Shown here in pieces: positions 8,607 to 17,412 of a stretch of 64,000 nucleotides of DNA. Source of the stretch: Sedimentibacter hydroxybenzoicus DSM 7310. Lineage in GTDB: Bacteria > Bacillota > Clostridia > Tissierellales > Sedimentibacteraceae. Numbering within the stretch: position 1 is the first letter of the stretch; each line of letters begins with the position of its first letter. The translations under genes were made by a program, and so were the position numbers. The stretch spans positions 1 to 64,000 of the forward strand of contig NZ_JACBNQ010000007.1 in assembly GCF_013403245.1 (NCBI RefSeq). The letters are read 5' to 3'. Under the pieces are notes generated by a model, which searched no databases, was not told the DNA's origin, and was given only the letters and a program-made list of their open reading frames with translations.

Positions 8607-9005
8607 ATGATAAATTTATTGCTTGTAACACATGGAAATTTTGGAAAGGAATTATTGAGAAGTTCAGAACTGATTATAGGAAATATAGAGAATGCAGAGA
8701 GTATATCTTTTGAATATGGGAATAGCTTTGAAGAACTTTTAAATAAAGTGGGAGAGGCAGTTGAAAGATTATCCAAGGATGATTTGATAATTTTTACCGA
8801 TATGTACGGCGGAAGTCCTTTTAATGCGGTGGCAAGAGTGTCTAATAACAGAAATTTTTATCATATAACAGGAATTAACTTTCCGTTGTTTATCGATATA
8901 GCCGTAAACAGAGATACATACAGTTTAGAAGATATAGCAGAGAAAATTATAAAAAACGGTAAAAAAAGCATAGTCTTTGTCAATGAGAAGTTTTTAGCTG
9001 ATTAG
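8607..9005 (+). CDS. PTS mannose/fructose/sorbose family IIA component
   Basis: A 132-aa cytoplasmic IIA domain of the mannose-family phosphotransferase system. The phosphorylated His is in LLVTHGNFG (His9), and the TDMYGGSPFN motif follows at about residues 64-73. It would take phosphate from HPr and pass it to the IIB encoded 10 bp downstream. The sugar is unknown. No EI, HPr or transcription regulator is next to the operon. Confidence 0.92.
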   Translation: MINLLLVTHGNFGKELLRSSELIIGNIENAESISFEYGNSFEELLNKVGEAVERLSKDDLIIFTDMYGGSPFNAVARVSNNRNFYHITGINFPLFIDIAVNRDTYSLEDIAEKIIKNGKKSIVFVNEKFLAD

Positions 9006-9015
9006 TGGAGGAATA

Positions 9016-9489
9016 ATGAAAAAAATTGTTTTAACAAGGGTAGATGACCGCTTGCTTCACGGACAGGTGGTCGTATCATGGATACCTTATCTTAAGGCAA
9101 ATGAAGTGATTGTTGTTGATGATGAATTGGCACGTGATGAATTTATGTCACTTTTAATAAAAAATGCAGAACCGGAAAATGTAAGTGTGAATATATTTAC
9201 GGTTGAAGAGGCAGCAAACTATTTAAAAGGCGAAGATACCGGTTCAAAAATACTGATTTTAATTAAAAATATAGAATACATAGAAAAGCTTTTGGAATTT
9301 AATATAGCATTGAATCAGATTAATATAGGCAATCTTGGCAGCAATTCAAAAAGAAAAAAGTATTATAATTCTGTTTATTTAAGTGACGAGGAATTAAATA
9401 TGCTCCAAAGCATTGCGAAAAAAACAGAGGTTGAAATAAGAATGCTGCCGAAGGATAAAGAAATTAAGTTAGATAAGGTAAATAAATGA
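9016..9489 (+). CDS. PTS mannose/fructose/sorbose family IIB component
   Basis: A 157-aa IIB protein with the phospho-accepting His in RVDDRLLHGQV (His15). It transfers phosphate from IIA to the sugar during uptake through the IIC/IID channel. It has a GGAGG site, and its last codons overlap the start of the IIC-IID gene, indicating translational coupling. Confidence 0.93.
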   Translation: MKKIVLTRVDDRLLHGQVVVSWIPYLKANEVIVVDDELARDEFMSLLIKNAEPENVSVNIFTVEEAANYLKGEDTGSKILILIKNIEYIEKLLEFNIALNQINIGNLGSNSKRKKYYNSVYLSDEELNMLQSIAKKTEVEIRMLPKDKEIKLDKVNK

Positions 9490-10856
9490 GCTATTTAGAG
9501 TGCTTTTTAATTAGCATATTATATTTTTGGGGAAGCAGCACGGCTCTGTCTTTTGGAGTCGGGTACTTTACATTGTACAGACCGGTAATATCGGGATTGC
9601 TGACAGGATTTATTTTGGGAGACCCGTCTGCCGGTATGTCGACCGGTGCAGTTGTCAATTTAATTTATATGAATTTTGTATCAACAGGCGGCTCTTTTAA
9701 GGGAGATCAAATGCTTACCGCAATTATTTCCGCTGTAGCTGCCATAACATTAAATTTAAATATGATAGAGTCCGCAGCAATTGCTTATCCGTTTGGTTTC
9801 TTAGGAATTTTAATTTGGAAGTATCGTCTGAATATTAATTCTATATTTGTCAAGAAATTTGAACAAGAATATGAAAAGGGCAATAATCCTGAAATAAATT
9901 TATATAATGGATTCCTGCCGCAGCTTTTGTTATACATCATGAGCACGGCTGTAATTATAACAGCTCTTTTTATTATGAATTTAATCGGATCATATGCAGC
10001 AAGTCTAAATAGAATATTGCTTATTATCGGATTTGGATTAATTATATATACTTCTATCTCTTTAATTTTCAAATTAAAAGATAATAAGTTTGTATTAATT
10101 TTTGTTGGTTCATTAATAATTACGTTAATTTTCAATATTCCGTCCTATTTAATAGTTTTTACAGTGTTATTATTTTTATTTTTCTACAGGGATAAGGCTC
10201 TGATAAAAACAAGCTATGATATGCGCAAGATGAGTATTTTGAATAAAAGGGACTTGATTTATGCGTGGGTTATTTGGGCTAATTACTCACATTCATGCTA
10301 CAGCTTTGAACGGTTACAGGGTCTGACATTTGCTCACAGCATGAAAAATATATTTAAAAAGCTTTATAACGATGAAAATGAAATAATGGAGGGTATACAC
10401 AGGCATAGTGAGTTTTTTAATACTGAGCCGAATATAGGAACGCCCATAATCGGATATATTATTTCTCAGGAGGAACAAGCGGTCCTGAACAAAGAACAAA
10501 ATTATAACATAAGCTTTGTTAAAAAAGGAATGATGGGAATAGCGGCAGGACTGGGAGATTCTTTTACTCAGGTTGTATTAACGCCCTTGTTCATTTCATT
10601 GTCGGTAGTATTGTGTACAGATGGGTATTATTCTTTGGCTGTAATACCTGTTTTAATTCTTGCTTCATTAATTTTAATAATTTCATATATCGGCTTTATG
10701 AAGGGCTATTATGAAGGTAAAGAAAGTTTGATTGAAAGAGTTAACATAGTCAAAAATAGTAAAATTAAATTGTATTTTCCGTATATTTTTTCGGGAATAT
10801 TGGGAGTTTCGTTAGGAAAGCTGATACTATTTAATTATATGTATTTTTTCAGATAA
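9486..10856 (+). CDS. Fused PTS mannose-family IIC-IID membrane component
   Basis: A 456-aa membrane protein joining two normally separate subunits. The N-terminal 230 residues look like IIC (SGLLTGFILGDPSAGMSTGA, then several membrane helices). The C-terminal half looks like IID: LNKRDLIYAWVIWANYSHSCYSF (read as the IID start), HSEFFNTEPNIG, and GIAAGLGDSFTQVVL. Separate IIC and IID subunits usually total about 530-570 aa, so the fusion is compact. It overlaps the IIB stop (ATGA). Confidence 0.85.
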   Translation: MSYLECFLISILYFWGSSTALSFGVGYFTLYRPVISGLLTGFILGDPSAGMSTGAVVNLIYMNFVSTGGSFKGDQMLTAIISAVAAITLNLNMIESAAIAYPFGFLGILIWKYRLNINSIFVKKFEQEYEKGNNPEINLYNGFLPQLLLYIMSTAVIITALFIMNLIGSYAASLNRILLIIGFGLIIYTSISLIFKLKDNKFVLIFVGSLIITLIFNIPSYLIVFTVLLFLFFYRDKALIKTSYDMRKMSILNKRDLIYAWVIWANYSHSCYSFERLQGLTFAHSMKNIFKKLYNDENEIMEGIHRHSEFFNTEPNIGTPIIGYIISQEEQAVLNKEQNYNISFVKKGMMGIAAGLGDSFTQVVLTPLFISLSVVLCTDGYYSLAVIPVLILASLILIISYIGFMKGYYEGKESLIERVNIVKNSKIKLYFPYIFSGILGVSLGKLILFNYMYFFR

Positions 10857-10884
10857 AAGAATAAGATAATAAGAGGAACTTAAG

Positions 10885-11490
10885 ATGATAAACAGAAAAG
10901 TAGGAATAATGGGTGGTTCATTTAATCCCATTCATCAGGGACATTTAGTTGTTGCCAATGAGGTTTTAAATATATATAATTTCGATGAAATTATTTTTGT
11001 TCCTGCGGGAATACCACCTCATAAAAACGGTTTAAAAACAAACCCCTGGGACAGATATATAATGACACAGATTGCAACCGTGTCAAACGATAGATTTACC
11101 GTTTCTGATATAGAAGTCAAAAGAACAGGAAAAAGCTACACATTAGAAACCTTAATGCGGCTTCAGGAAATGTATCCTGATACGGAATTTTATTTTATAA
11201 CAGGTACTGATGCTATTATAGATATTCCTAATTGGCATGAACCGGAGAAACTTTTAAGCTTGTGTAAATTTATTGCCGTATCAAGACCGGGAATAGATAA
11301 AGACATTATTGAAAAGAAAATAAAAGAAATAAAAGACACGTTGAATGGACATATAGAGCTTATGCAGGTGCCCATGCTTCAGATTTCGTCCACTGATATA
11401 AGAGAAAGAATTAAAAAAGGTGTTTCCGCGAAATATTTGTTGCCGGAGACGGTGGAGCAGTACATAATAAAGAATAATCTATATAGGTGA
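10885..11490 (+). CDS. nadD: Nicotinate-nucleotide adenylyltransferase
   Basis: A 201-aa nucleotidyltransferase that converts nicotinate mononucleotide and ATP to deamido-NAD. The N-terminal GGSFNPIHQGHL carries the HxGH motif, and ISSTDIRERI near residue 170 is the second nucleotide-binding motif. It is followed after 3 bp by yqeK and then rsfS, the standard Firmicute nadD-yqeK-rsfS operon. It works with the pncA/pncB genes at 51.5-53.6 kb in NAD salvage. Confidence 0.95.
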   Translation: MINRKVGIMGGSFNPIHQGHLVVANEVLNIYNFDEIIFVPAGIPPHKNGLKTNPWDRYIMTQIATVSNDRFTVSDIEVKRTGKSYTLETLMRLQEMYPDTEFYFITGTDAIIDIPNWHEPEKLLSLCKFIAVSRPGIDKDIIEKKIKEIKDTLNGHIELMQVPMLQISSTDIRERIKKGVSAKYLLPETVEQYIIKNNLYR

Positions 11491-11493
11491 AAG

Positions 11494-11997
11494 ATGGATT
11501 TAAATAATTTAATTATTAAATTGAAAGACAGGTTAAGCCCAAAGCTGTTCAACCATTGCATAGGCACCATGGAAGAGGCGGAAAAGCTTAGCTTGCGTTA
11601 TTCGGTTGATGTTAATAAAGCAAAGACAGCGGGACTGCTGCACGATTGCGGCAAGTCAGAAAAAGGAAAGGACAATCTGACCCATGCTGAAACAGGTGCA
11701 ATTCTTGCCAAAGAAGTTTATAATGTACAGGATGAGGATATAATAAATGCAATTAAACATCATACAACCGGCAGGGAGGATATGACCACATTAGAAAAAA
11801 TAATCTACATTGCCGATAAAATAGAACCCAACAGGCATTATGACGGTGTGGAAGAGCTCAGGAGGATTTCCTATGAGGATTTGGATGCAGCAATTATATT
11901 GTCTATAGAAAATACAATAGAATATGTAAAAAATATGAACATGGTACTTGACCATCAATCGTTAAATACGTTAAATTTTTTAAAGGAGAAAAGATGA
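11494..11997 (+). CDS. yqeK: HD-domain bis(5'-nucleosyl)-tetraphosphatase YqeK
   Basis: A 167-aa HD-superfamily hydrolase; GLLHDCGK (about residues 49-56) supplies the metal-binding HD pair, with further His residues in IKHHTTG. Homologues hydrolyse diadenosine tetraphosphate symmetrically to ADP. The start is 3 bp past the nadD stop, and the stop overlaps the rsfS start. Confidence 0.92.
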   Translation: MDLNNLIIKLKDRLSPKLFNHCIGTMEEAEKLSLRYSVDVNKAKTAGLLHDCGKSEKGKDNLTHAETGAILAKEVYNVQDEDIINAIKHHTTGREDMTTLEKIIYIADKIEPNRHYDGVEELRRISYEDLDAAIILSIENTIEYVKNMNMVLDHQSLNTLNFLKEKR

Positions 11998-12356
11998 TAA
12001 ATAAGAAAATTGAAAGTATACTTAAAGCGTGTGAAAATAAAAAGGGATACAATTTTACAGTTCTTGATGTATCAAAAACAAGCTCAATAACCGATTATTT
12101 CATTATAGTAAGCGGTAATAACGAAAGACAGACTGCGGCAATCGCTGAGGAAATAATAGAAAAGTGTGCTCAGGAAGGAATCGATTTTTATTACAAAGAG
12201 GGGTTTGATACAGGCAGATGGATATTGTTAGAAACAGATGACATAATTGTTCATATTTTTCATAGAGATGAAAGAGAAGTTTATGATCTTGAATCACTAT
12301 GGTATGATAATAATTCAATAGATGTTGAACAATATGGTATAACAAATTGGAAATAG
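11994..12356 (+). CDS. rsfS: Ribosomal silencing factor RsfS
   Basis: A 120-aa RsfS/Iojap protein that binds uL14 on the large subunit and blocks subunit joining when nutrients are short. The family features DVSKTSSITDYFIIVSG (about residues 24-40), EGFDTGRWILLE and the VHIFHRDEREVYDLESLW tail are all present. The ATG overlaps the yqeK stop. Confidence 0.95.
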   Translation: MINKKIESILKACENKKGYNFTVLDVSKTSSITDYFIIVSGNNERQTAAIAEEIIEKCAQEGIDFYYKEGFDTGRWILLETDDIIVHIFHRDEREVYDLESLWYDNNSIDVEQYGITNWK

Positions 12357-12365
12357 GAGGTTATT

Positions 12366-12749
12366 ATGGCTAATACAGTAATTCAAACAAGCAATGCACC
12401 GGCAGCGGTAGGTCCTTATTCACAAGGAATAAAAGCCGGCAATACTATTTATGTATCAGGTCAGCTGCCGATGAATCCGGCAACAGGAGAGCTTTATACA
12501 GGAGGAGACATTAAGGAAGAAACAAGACTTTCTTTAATGAATGTTAAGGCTATATTGGAGGAAGCAGGTGCATCCTTAAAGGATGTTGTTAAGTGTACCG
12601 TGTTTATTAAGGATATGAATCAGTTTGGCTTAATAAATGAGATGTACGCAGAAGTGTTTGGTGACACAAAACCGGCAAGAGTTTGCGTTGAGGTTGCAAG
12701 ACTGCCTAAAGACGCTAACGTAGAAATTGATGCAATAGCAGTAGTATAG
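12366..12749 (+). CDS. ridA: RidA family enamine/imine deaminase
   Basis: A 127-aa RidA/YjgF protein that hydrolyses reactive enamines and imines made by PLP enzymes, releasing ammonia. Visible signatures are [10 protein letters not shown] near the N-terminus, [10 protein letters not shown], and [15 protein letters not shown] with the substrate-binding Arg. The strong GGAGG site and 9-bp gap to rsfS suggest it ends the nadD operon; a strong terminator follows. Confidence 0.95.
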   Translation: MANTVIQTSNAPAAVGPYSQGIKAGNTIYVSGQLPMNPATGELYTGGDIKEETRLSLMNVKAILEEAGASLKDVVKCTVFIKDMNQFGLINEMYAEVFGDTKPARVCVEVARLPKDANVEIDAIAVV

Positions 12750-12758
12750 TTAAGCATA

Positions 12759-12794
12759 AAAAATCCCTGAGTTTTCACACAGGGATTTTTTTTA
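12759..12794. terminator. Bidirectional terminator between ridA and the carboxypeptidase gene
   Basis: An 11-bp stem (12759-12769 with 12780-12790) with A and T runs on both sides lies just past ridA. It can also end transcripts from the minus-strand gene. Confidence 0.85.
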
Positions 12795-12796
12795 TT

Positions 12797-12902
12797 TTAC
12801 TTACAGTATAAGCGACTGACACCGAATCTCACTTCCAGTATAAGCGACCGACACCAAATTAAAAATTGGGTCGTCTGCTTAAAGATTTGGGTCATCTGCT
12901 TA
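12797..12902 (-). repeat. Two nested copies of the 53-bp AAGCAG repeat
   Basis: Read on the minus strand, an outer unit (about 12881-12902 plus 12797-12828) is split at its central loop by a complete 52-bp inner unit (12829-12880). Removing the inner unit restores an outer sequence like the copies at 26468 and 51238. The element begins inside the stop codon of the carboxypeptidase gene (TTAAGCAG). Confidence 0.8.
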
Positions 12903-14186
12903 ACCATTATATCTGCTCTTTCTTTTTTTTCTGATTAATTTAATCCTTATATCATTATAAATCTTTAATAAGAATAGCCCGGTAACAATACCGGCAATTA
13001 TCATCAGAATATATTTAATAATTGTAAAGAAAATATTACCTCTTGAATTTTCAGTCAACGTACTTTTTACGGAGGTAGGAGTTATAAGATTAACGGTTCC
13101 TATCACCTTTCCGTCTGATTTGTATTCGATTTTACCAACTACATCATTTTCCTTCAAAGGTAAATTGATGTCATTGATAATAACTTTTGATTCAATTTTA
13201 TTTTTTGAGTCTTTTTTAATTAACGTCGTAAAATCACTTTCTGTTATAGCTGAAATTTCTTTGCTGTCTCCGTTCTTAACCTCTATGTTCTGTACAAATG
13301 TGTTTTTGCCTATTAATGTCGTACTTTCAAATTCTTTGAATCCATAATTAAAAAGATTATGAGCATCTTGATACATTTCCAAAGATACACCGTTCATAAT
13401 AACAGCTATTAAATCGGTGCCGTCCTTGCTGGCGCTGGCTACTAAGGTATTGCCTGCCTCCGGAGTGTAACCGGTCTTAATGCCTGTTGCATATTCGTAT
13501 GAAGGGTCAATGTAAGCCCCATTTACATATATTTGGTTATAGCTCGTATTATGTATAAGCTTGTTCAAATTGGCAAAATATCTTGTTTCACTTTTTTTAT
13601 TAGTAGGCGGTATTTCGTATCTTTCGGTGCTTACTATTTCTCTGAATGTTTCGTTTTCCATTGCATATTTTGCAATTAAAGCAAGATCCGCAGCCGTCGT
13701 ATAATGATTGGGGTCATGCAAGCCGTGAGGATTTGCAAAATGCGTGTTATATGCACCAAGTTCCTTTGCGCGCTCATTCATAATCTTAACGAATTTTTCT
13801 TCGCTTCCGCCATAGTGTTTTGCCAGTGCAAGTGCAGCATCATTTGCAGAAGGCAGCATCAATGCATACAATAAATCCTTAAGAGTCAATATTTCTCCCT
13901 CTTCCAAGGCAATGTGGCTTCCTTCTATCTCATGAGGGGTATCGTCATCAATGGTTATGACGTCGGACAAATTTCCCACCTCTATTACCAAGATTGCAGT
14001 CATAATTTTTGTCAGGCTGGCAGGATACATTTTTTGGTTAGCTTTATTTTCATATAATATTGTACCCGTTTTTACATCTATCAGTATTGATGTTTGACAG
14101 ATAGTATTCGGTGCAGCATAGGCAGCAGACACATTTAATAAAAATACAGAAATCAATAACAGAAAGCAAATAATTTTTTTTATCAT
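12900..14186 (-). CDS. D-alanyl-D-alanine carboxypeptidase (DacF/PBP5 family)
   Basis: A 428-aa secreted, membrane-tethered S11 peptidase that trims the terminal D-Ala of peptidoglycan stem peptides. A signal peptide (about residues 1-24, ending AYA) precedes SLTKIM (SxxK), then PSANDAA (SxN) and IKTGYT (KTG). The C-terminus has a membrane helix (LMIIAGIVTGLFLL) and a basic tail. The start at 14186 has GGAG 7 bp upstream. Sporulation-linked DacF is possible but cannot be told from DacA-type here. Confidence 0.9.
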   Translation of the reverse strand: MIKKIICFLLLISVFLLNVSAAYAAPNTICQTSILIDVKTGTILYENKANQKMYPASLTKIMTAILVIEVGNLSDVITIDDDTPHEIEGSHIALEEGEILTLKDLLYALMLPSANDAALALAKHYGGSEEKFVKIMNERAKELGAYNTHFANPHGLHDPNHYTTAADLALIAKYAMENETFREIVSTERYEIPPTNKKSETRYFANLNKLIHNTSYNQIYVNGAYIDPSYEYATGIKTGYTPEAGNTLVASASKDGTDLIAVIMNGVSLEMYQDAHNLFNYGFKEFESTTLIGKNTFVQNIEVKNGDSKEISAITESDFTTLIKKDSKNKIESKVIINDINLPLKENDVVGKIEYKSDGKVIGTVNLITPTSVKSTLTENSRGNIFFTIIKYILMIIAGIVTGLFLLKIYNDIRIKLIRKKRKSRYNG

Positions 14187-14256
14187 CTGCAAACTCCTTA
14201 TTTATACAAATCAAATAATAGTATAGCAGAATTATACTCTTTTGTAATTATAAATT

Positions 14257-14284
14257 TTGATTTTTTGCAAAAATAATGTATAAT
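14257..14284 (+). promoter_or_regulatory. Sigma-A-like promoter for comEA-sel genes
   Basis: TTGATT (14257-14262), 16-bp spacer, TATAAT (14279-14284), 42 bp before the comEA start codon. Confidence 0.55.
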
Positions 14285-14326
14285 GTAATTAGTATATGTC
14301 TATTACTGTAAATACAGGAGATTTTT

Positions 14327-14893
14327 ATGAACAATCGTATTTATACAAAAGGGCTTGCGGTTGTTTTAATCATTGCATTATTAATTATGGCTTACTTGGG
14401 GATTAAACTTTCAAGCAAGGAAAAAAATGTAGTATTTAATGAAAATATAGGTAAAGATAATGCTGAAGAAGAAAAGACTGAATGGATATTTGTTGATATT
14501 GACGGTGCCGTAAATTGCCCCGGTGTGTATGAGCTCAAGGACGGCTGCAGGGTCAACGATGCTATAGTAATGGCAGGAGGACTTACTGATAAGGCGTATA
14601 CCAAGAACCTTAATAAGGCAAGGCTGCTTGTTGATGGTGAAAAAATATATGTTTTAAATAATGATGAAATAAATGAAGTTAATTCCGAAAACAGTAAATT
14701 AATCAATATAAACACTGCGTCAAAGGAAATGCTGAAGACAATTCCCGGCATAGGAGATGCCTATGCTCAAAGAATCATAGATTACAGGGACAAGAAATTC
14801 TTTGAAACAATAGAGGAAATTAAGAAGATAGACGGAATCGGTGAAAAAACATTTGAAAAAATGAAAGAGCTGATAACGATAGGAGAACAATAG
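14327..14893 (+). CDS. comEA: ComEA-like helix-hairpin-helix DNA-binding protein
   Basis: A 188-aa membrane-anchored protein: N-terminal membrane helix (about residues 8-26), a SLBB domain (VDIDGAVNCPGVYELKDG...), and two C-terminal HhH motifs (INTASKEMLKTIPGIGDAYAQRI and IEEIKKIDGIGEKTFEKM). ComEA binds incoming double-stranded DNA at the cell surface in transformation. No comEB or comEC is adjacent; instead selD follows after 42 bp. A role in DNA uptake is therefore only family knowledge. Confidence 0.88.
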   Translation: MNNRIYTKGLAVVLIIALLIMAYLGIKLSSKEKNVVFNENIGKDNAEEEKTEWIFVDIDGAVNCPGVYELKDGCRVNDAIVMAGGLTDKAYTKNLNKARLLVDGEKIYVLNNDEINEVNSENSKLININTASKEMLKTIPGIGDAYAQRIIDYRDKKFFETIEEIKKIDGIGEKTFEKMKELITIGEQ

Positions 14894-14935
14894 GATAATA
14901 ATTGTTCTGCAATTGTTAAAGAAAGAGGTGAAATT

Positions 14936-15979
14936 ATGTCAAAAGATGAAATACGTCTTACACAGATGACAAAAGCTGCCGGCTGAGCGGCTAAAATAGG
15001 TCCTAAGACCCTTGCTCAAGTTTTGAGCAAGCTGCCAAAGTTTACTAATGATAAATTAATCGTTGGATTGGAAACATCTGATGATGCCTGTGTATACAAG
15101 ATAAATGATGATATAGCCATGATACAGACGGTTGACTTTTTTACGCCTGTTGTTGATGACCCATACACCTTCGGACAGATTGCCGCGACAAATTCCCTAA
15201 GTGATATATATGCTATGGGAGGAGAGCCTGCCTTAGCTTTAAATATAATCGGGTTTCCAAATTGCCTTGATCCTGATGTTATGGCGGAAATATTAAAAGG
15301 CGGTGCATCTAAAGTTATGGAAGCAGGAGCGACAATTGCGGGCGGGCATTCCGTAGAAGACGATGAACCAAAATACGGACTATGCGTAACAGGTTTCATT
15401 CATCCTGATAAAATACTTAAAAATTACGGTGCTGAAATAAATGACGTGCTGATATTAACGAAGCCGGTGGGGACAGGAATCGTCAATACTGCTATTAAAG
15501 CTGATATGTGCTCTGATGAATCCAAAAATGAAGCAATACATATAATGAGTACTCTGAATAAATACGCAAAAAAAGTAATTGAGAATTATCCTGTAAGCTG
15601 TTGCACCGATATAACAGGCTTTGGGTTAGCGGGTCATTCTGCCGAGATGGCGGAAGCAAGCAATAAAACATTTGTTATTAACTTAAAAGATGTGCCGGTA
15701 ATTAAGGATGCATTTGAATATGCTTCAATGGGGCTTGTTCCGGGAGGCTCGTACAGAAACAGGGAATATTTCGAAAATAAGGTTTCTGTAGAGGGTATAG
15801 GAGAACAGTTTATTGATTTAGCGTATGACCCTCAGACTTCGGGCGGTCTGTTGTTTGCGGTAAATGAAAAATATGCAGACAGTATAATGAAGGACTTGAA
15901 GATGAGCTTAAATACGGAGTTTGCAGTTATTGGCAGAGTTACAGAAAGAGAAGGAAATTATAATGTGATTATGCGATGA
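14936..15979 (+). CDS. selD: Selenide, water dikinase with in-frame selenocysteine (UGA)
   Basis: A 347-aa SelD that makes selenophosphate from selenide and ATP. Translation from ATG 14936 (AGAGGTG upstream) runs AAG-TGA-AAKIGP, with the TGA at 14984-14986 being codon 17, exactly where SelD proteins carry the catalytic Cys or Sec. The frame continues without a break to 15979 and shows FTPVVDDPYTFG, IAGGHSVEDDEP and DPQTSGGL motifs. A hairpin follows the TGA (15011-15031). The gene lies directly ahead of selA and selB, which with tRNA-Sec supply its own Sec. Ordinary gene callers would start at 15023 and lose the active site. Confidence 0.95.
15011..15031 (+). promoter_or_regulatory. Candidate bacterial SECIS hairpin in selD
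   Basis: A perfect 9-bp stem (15011-15019 with 15023-15031) with a GTT loop begins 24 nt after the UGA. Distance and a G at the start of the loop fit bacterial SECIS elements read by SelB. Confidence 0.7.
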
Positions 15980-16002
15980 TTATGTAATCATAGGGAGAAA
16001 GC

Positions 16003-17412
16003 ATGGATAAAAAAACATATTACAGAAGTATTCCCAAGGTTGATTTATTGATGGAATACGATGAAATTAGAAGCTTAGAAAAAAAATGCGGCAGAGAATA
16101 TATTTTAGAATCGGTAAGAAAAGTTACTGAAGAATTAAGAGAATTTATTAATAATTCAGAATGTCAAGAGGATATAAATAAAAAAATAAAAAATCTTGTA
16201 CCGGACATTGTTGGGGAAGTAAAAAGCTACACCGAATATAACTTAAAAAAGGTTGTAAACGGAACGGGAACAATATTACATACGAATCTGGGAAGAGCAT
16301 TAATTTCCGATGAAGCTGCTGACAGAATCAAGCAATTGGTTACCGGCTATTCCAATTTAGAATACAACCTGAAAGATGGAATCAGGGGCTCAAGATATTC
16401 ACATTTTGAAAAAATAATAACCAAAATAACCGGTGCAGAAGCGGCAATGGCAGTAAACAACAATGCCGCTGCTGTTTTATTGATTCTTTCTGCTCTTTGC
16501 AAGGGAAAGGAAGTAATAGTTTCAAGAGGAGAATTGGTTGAAATAGGAGGTTCCTTCAGAGTTCCGGAGGTTATGGAGCAAAGCGGTTGCATATTGAAGG
16601 AGGTTGGAACAACCAATAAAACGCATTTATATGATTATGATAATGCAATAAATGAAAACACAGCAGCACTATTGAAGGTTCATACCAGCAATTACAAGAT
16701 TGTGGGATTTTCAGAATCCGTATCGGTTGATGAGCTGACAGAGCTCGGACTAAAACACAATTTACCGGTTATAGAGGATATAGGCAGCGGTGTCTTAGTT
16801 GATTTAAGCAAGTACGGATTAACCTACGAGCCTACTGTGCAAGCTTCTGTAAATTCAGGGGCCGACATTGTATGCTTCAGCGGGGATAAGCTGTTAGGCG
16901 GTCCGCAGGCGGGCATAATAGTAGGGAAAAAGGAATTAATTGAAAAAATAAAAAAACATCCTTTAACTCGTGCTTTGAGAATCGATAAATTTACAAGCTG
17001 CGCATTGGAAAGTGTATTTTTGGATTACATGGATGAAGAAAAGGCTGTATCAAGTATTCCCGTTTTAAAATTAATCAACAGAAACAAGGATGAGTTATTA
17101 AATACGGCAAATTTGTTACATGATAGATTAATAAAAACATTGAGAAATAAGTGTGAAGTTCTTATAGAAGATTGTCAGTCGCAAATTGGGGGAGGTTCAC
17201 TGCCTCTTGAGAGAATTGAAAGTATTTCACTCAGCTTTAAGCCATTTAACATAACTACGTCATCTTTAGAAAATAAATTAAGACATTTGGAAACGCCTAT
17301 TGTAGGAAGAGTTGTTAACGATCGTTTTATTATAGATTTGAGAACCGTACTTCAAGGGGAAGAGGAGATAATTTCTGAGGCTTTTAAATGCATCTTTGAG
17401 GAGGAAAGATGA
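16003..17412 (+). CDS. selA: L-seryl-tRNA(Sec) selenium transferase
   Basis: A 469-aa PLP enzyme that turns Ser-tRNA(Sec) into Sec-tRNA(Sec) using selenophosphate. The Lys binding PLP is in CFSGDKLLGGPQAG (about residue 295), and VNGTGTILHTNLGRA (about 82-96) is the typical N-terminal signature. It lies 23 bp after selD and overlaps selB by 4 bp. Confidence 0.97.
   Translation: MDKKTYYRSIPKVDLLMEYDEIRSLEKKCGREYILESVRKVTEELREFINNSECQEDINKKIKNLVPDIVGEVKSYTEYNLKKVVNGTGTILHTNLGRALISDEAADRIKQLVTGYSNLEYNLKDGIRGSRYSHFEKIITKITGAEAAMAVNNNAAAVLLILSALCKGKEVIVSRGELVEIGGSFRVPEVMEQSGCILKEVGTTNKTHLYDYDNAINENTAALLKVHTSNYKIVGFSESVSVDELTELGLKHNLPVIEDIGSGVLVDLSKYGLTYEPTVQASVNSGADIVCFSGDKLLGGPQAGIIVGKKELIEKIKKHPLTRALRIDKFTSCALESVFLDYMDEEKAVSSIPVLKLINRNKDELLNTANLLHDRLIKTLRNKCEVLIEDCQSQIGGGSLPLERIESISLSFKPFNITTSSLENKLRHLETPIVGRVVNDRFIIDLRTVLQGEEEIISEAFKCIFEEER

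Noticed and set aside
14981-15023. selD read as a pseudogene or as starting at 15023
   Set aside because: The TGA is at the exact catalytic codon, with a ribosome site, ATG, hairpin and full Sec machinery around it.
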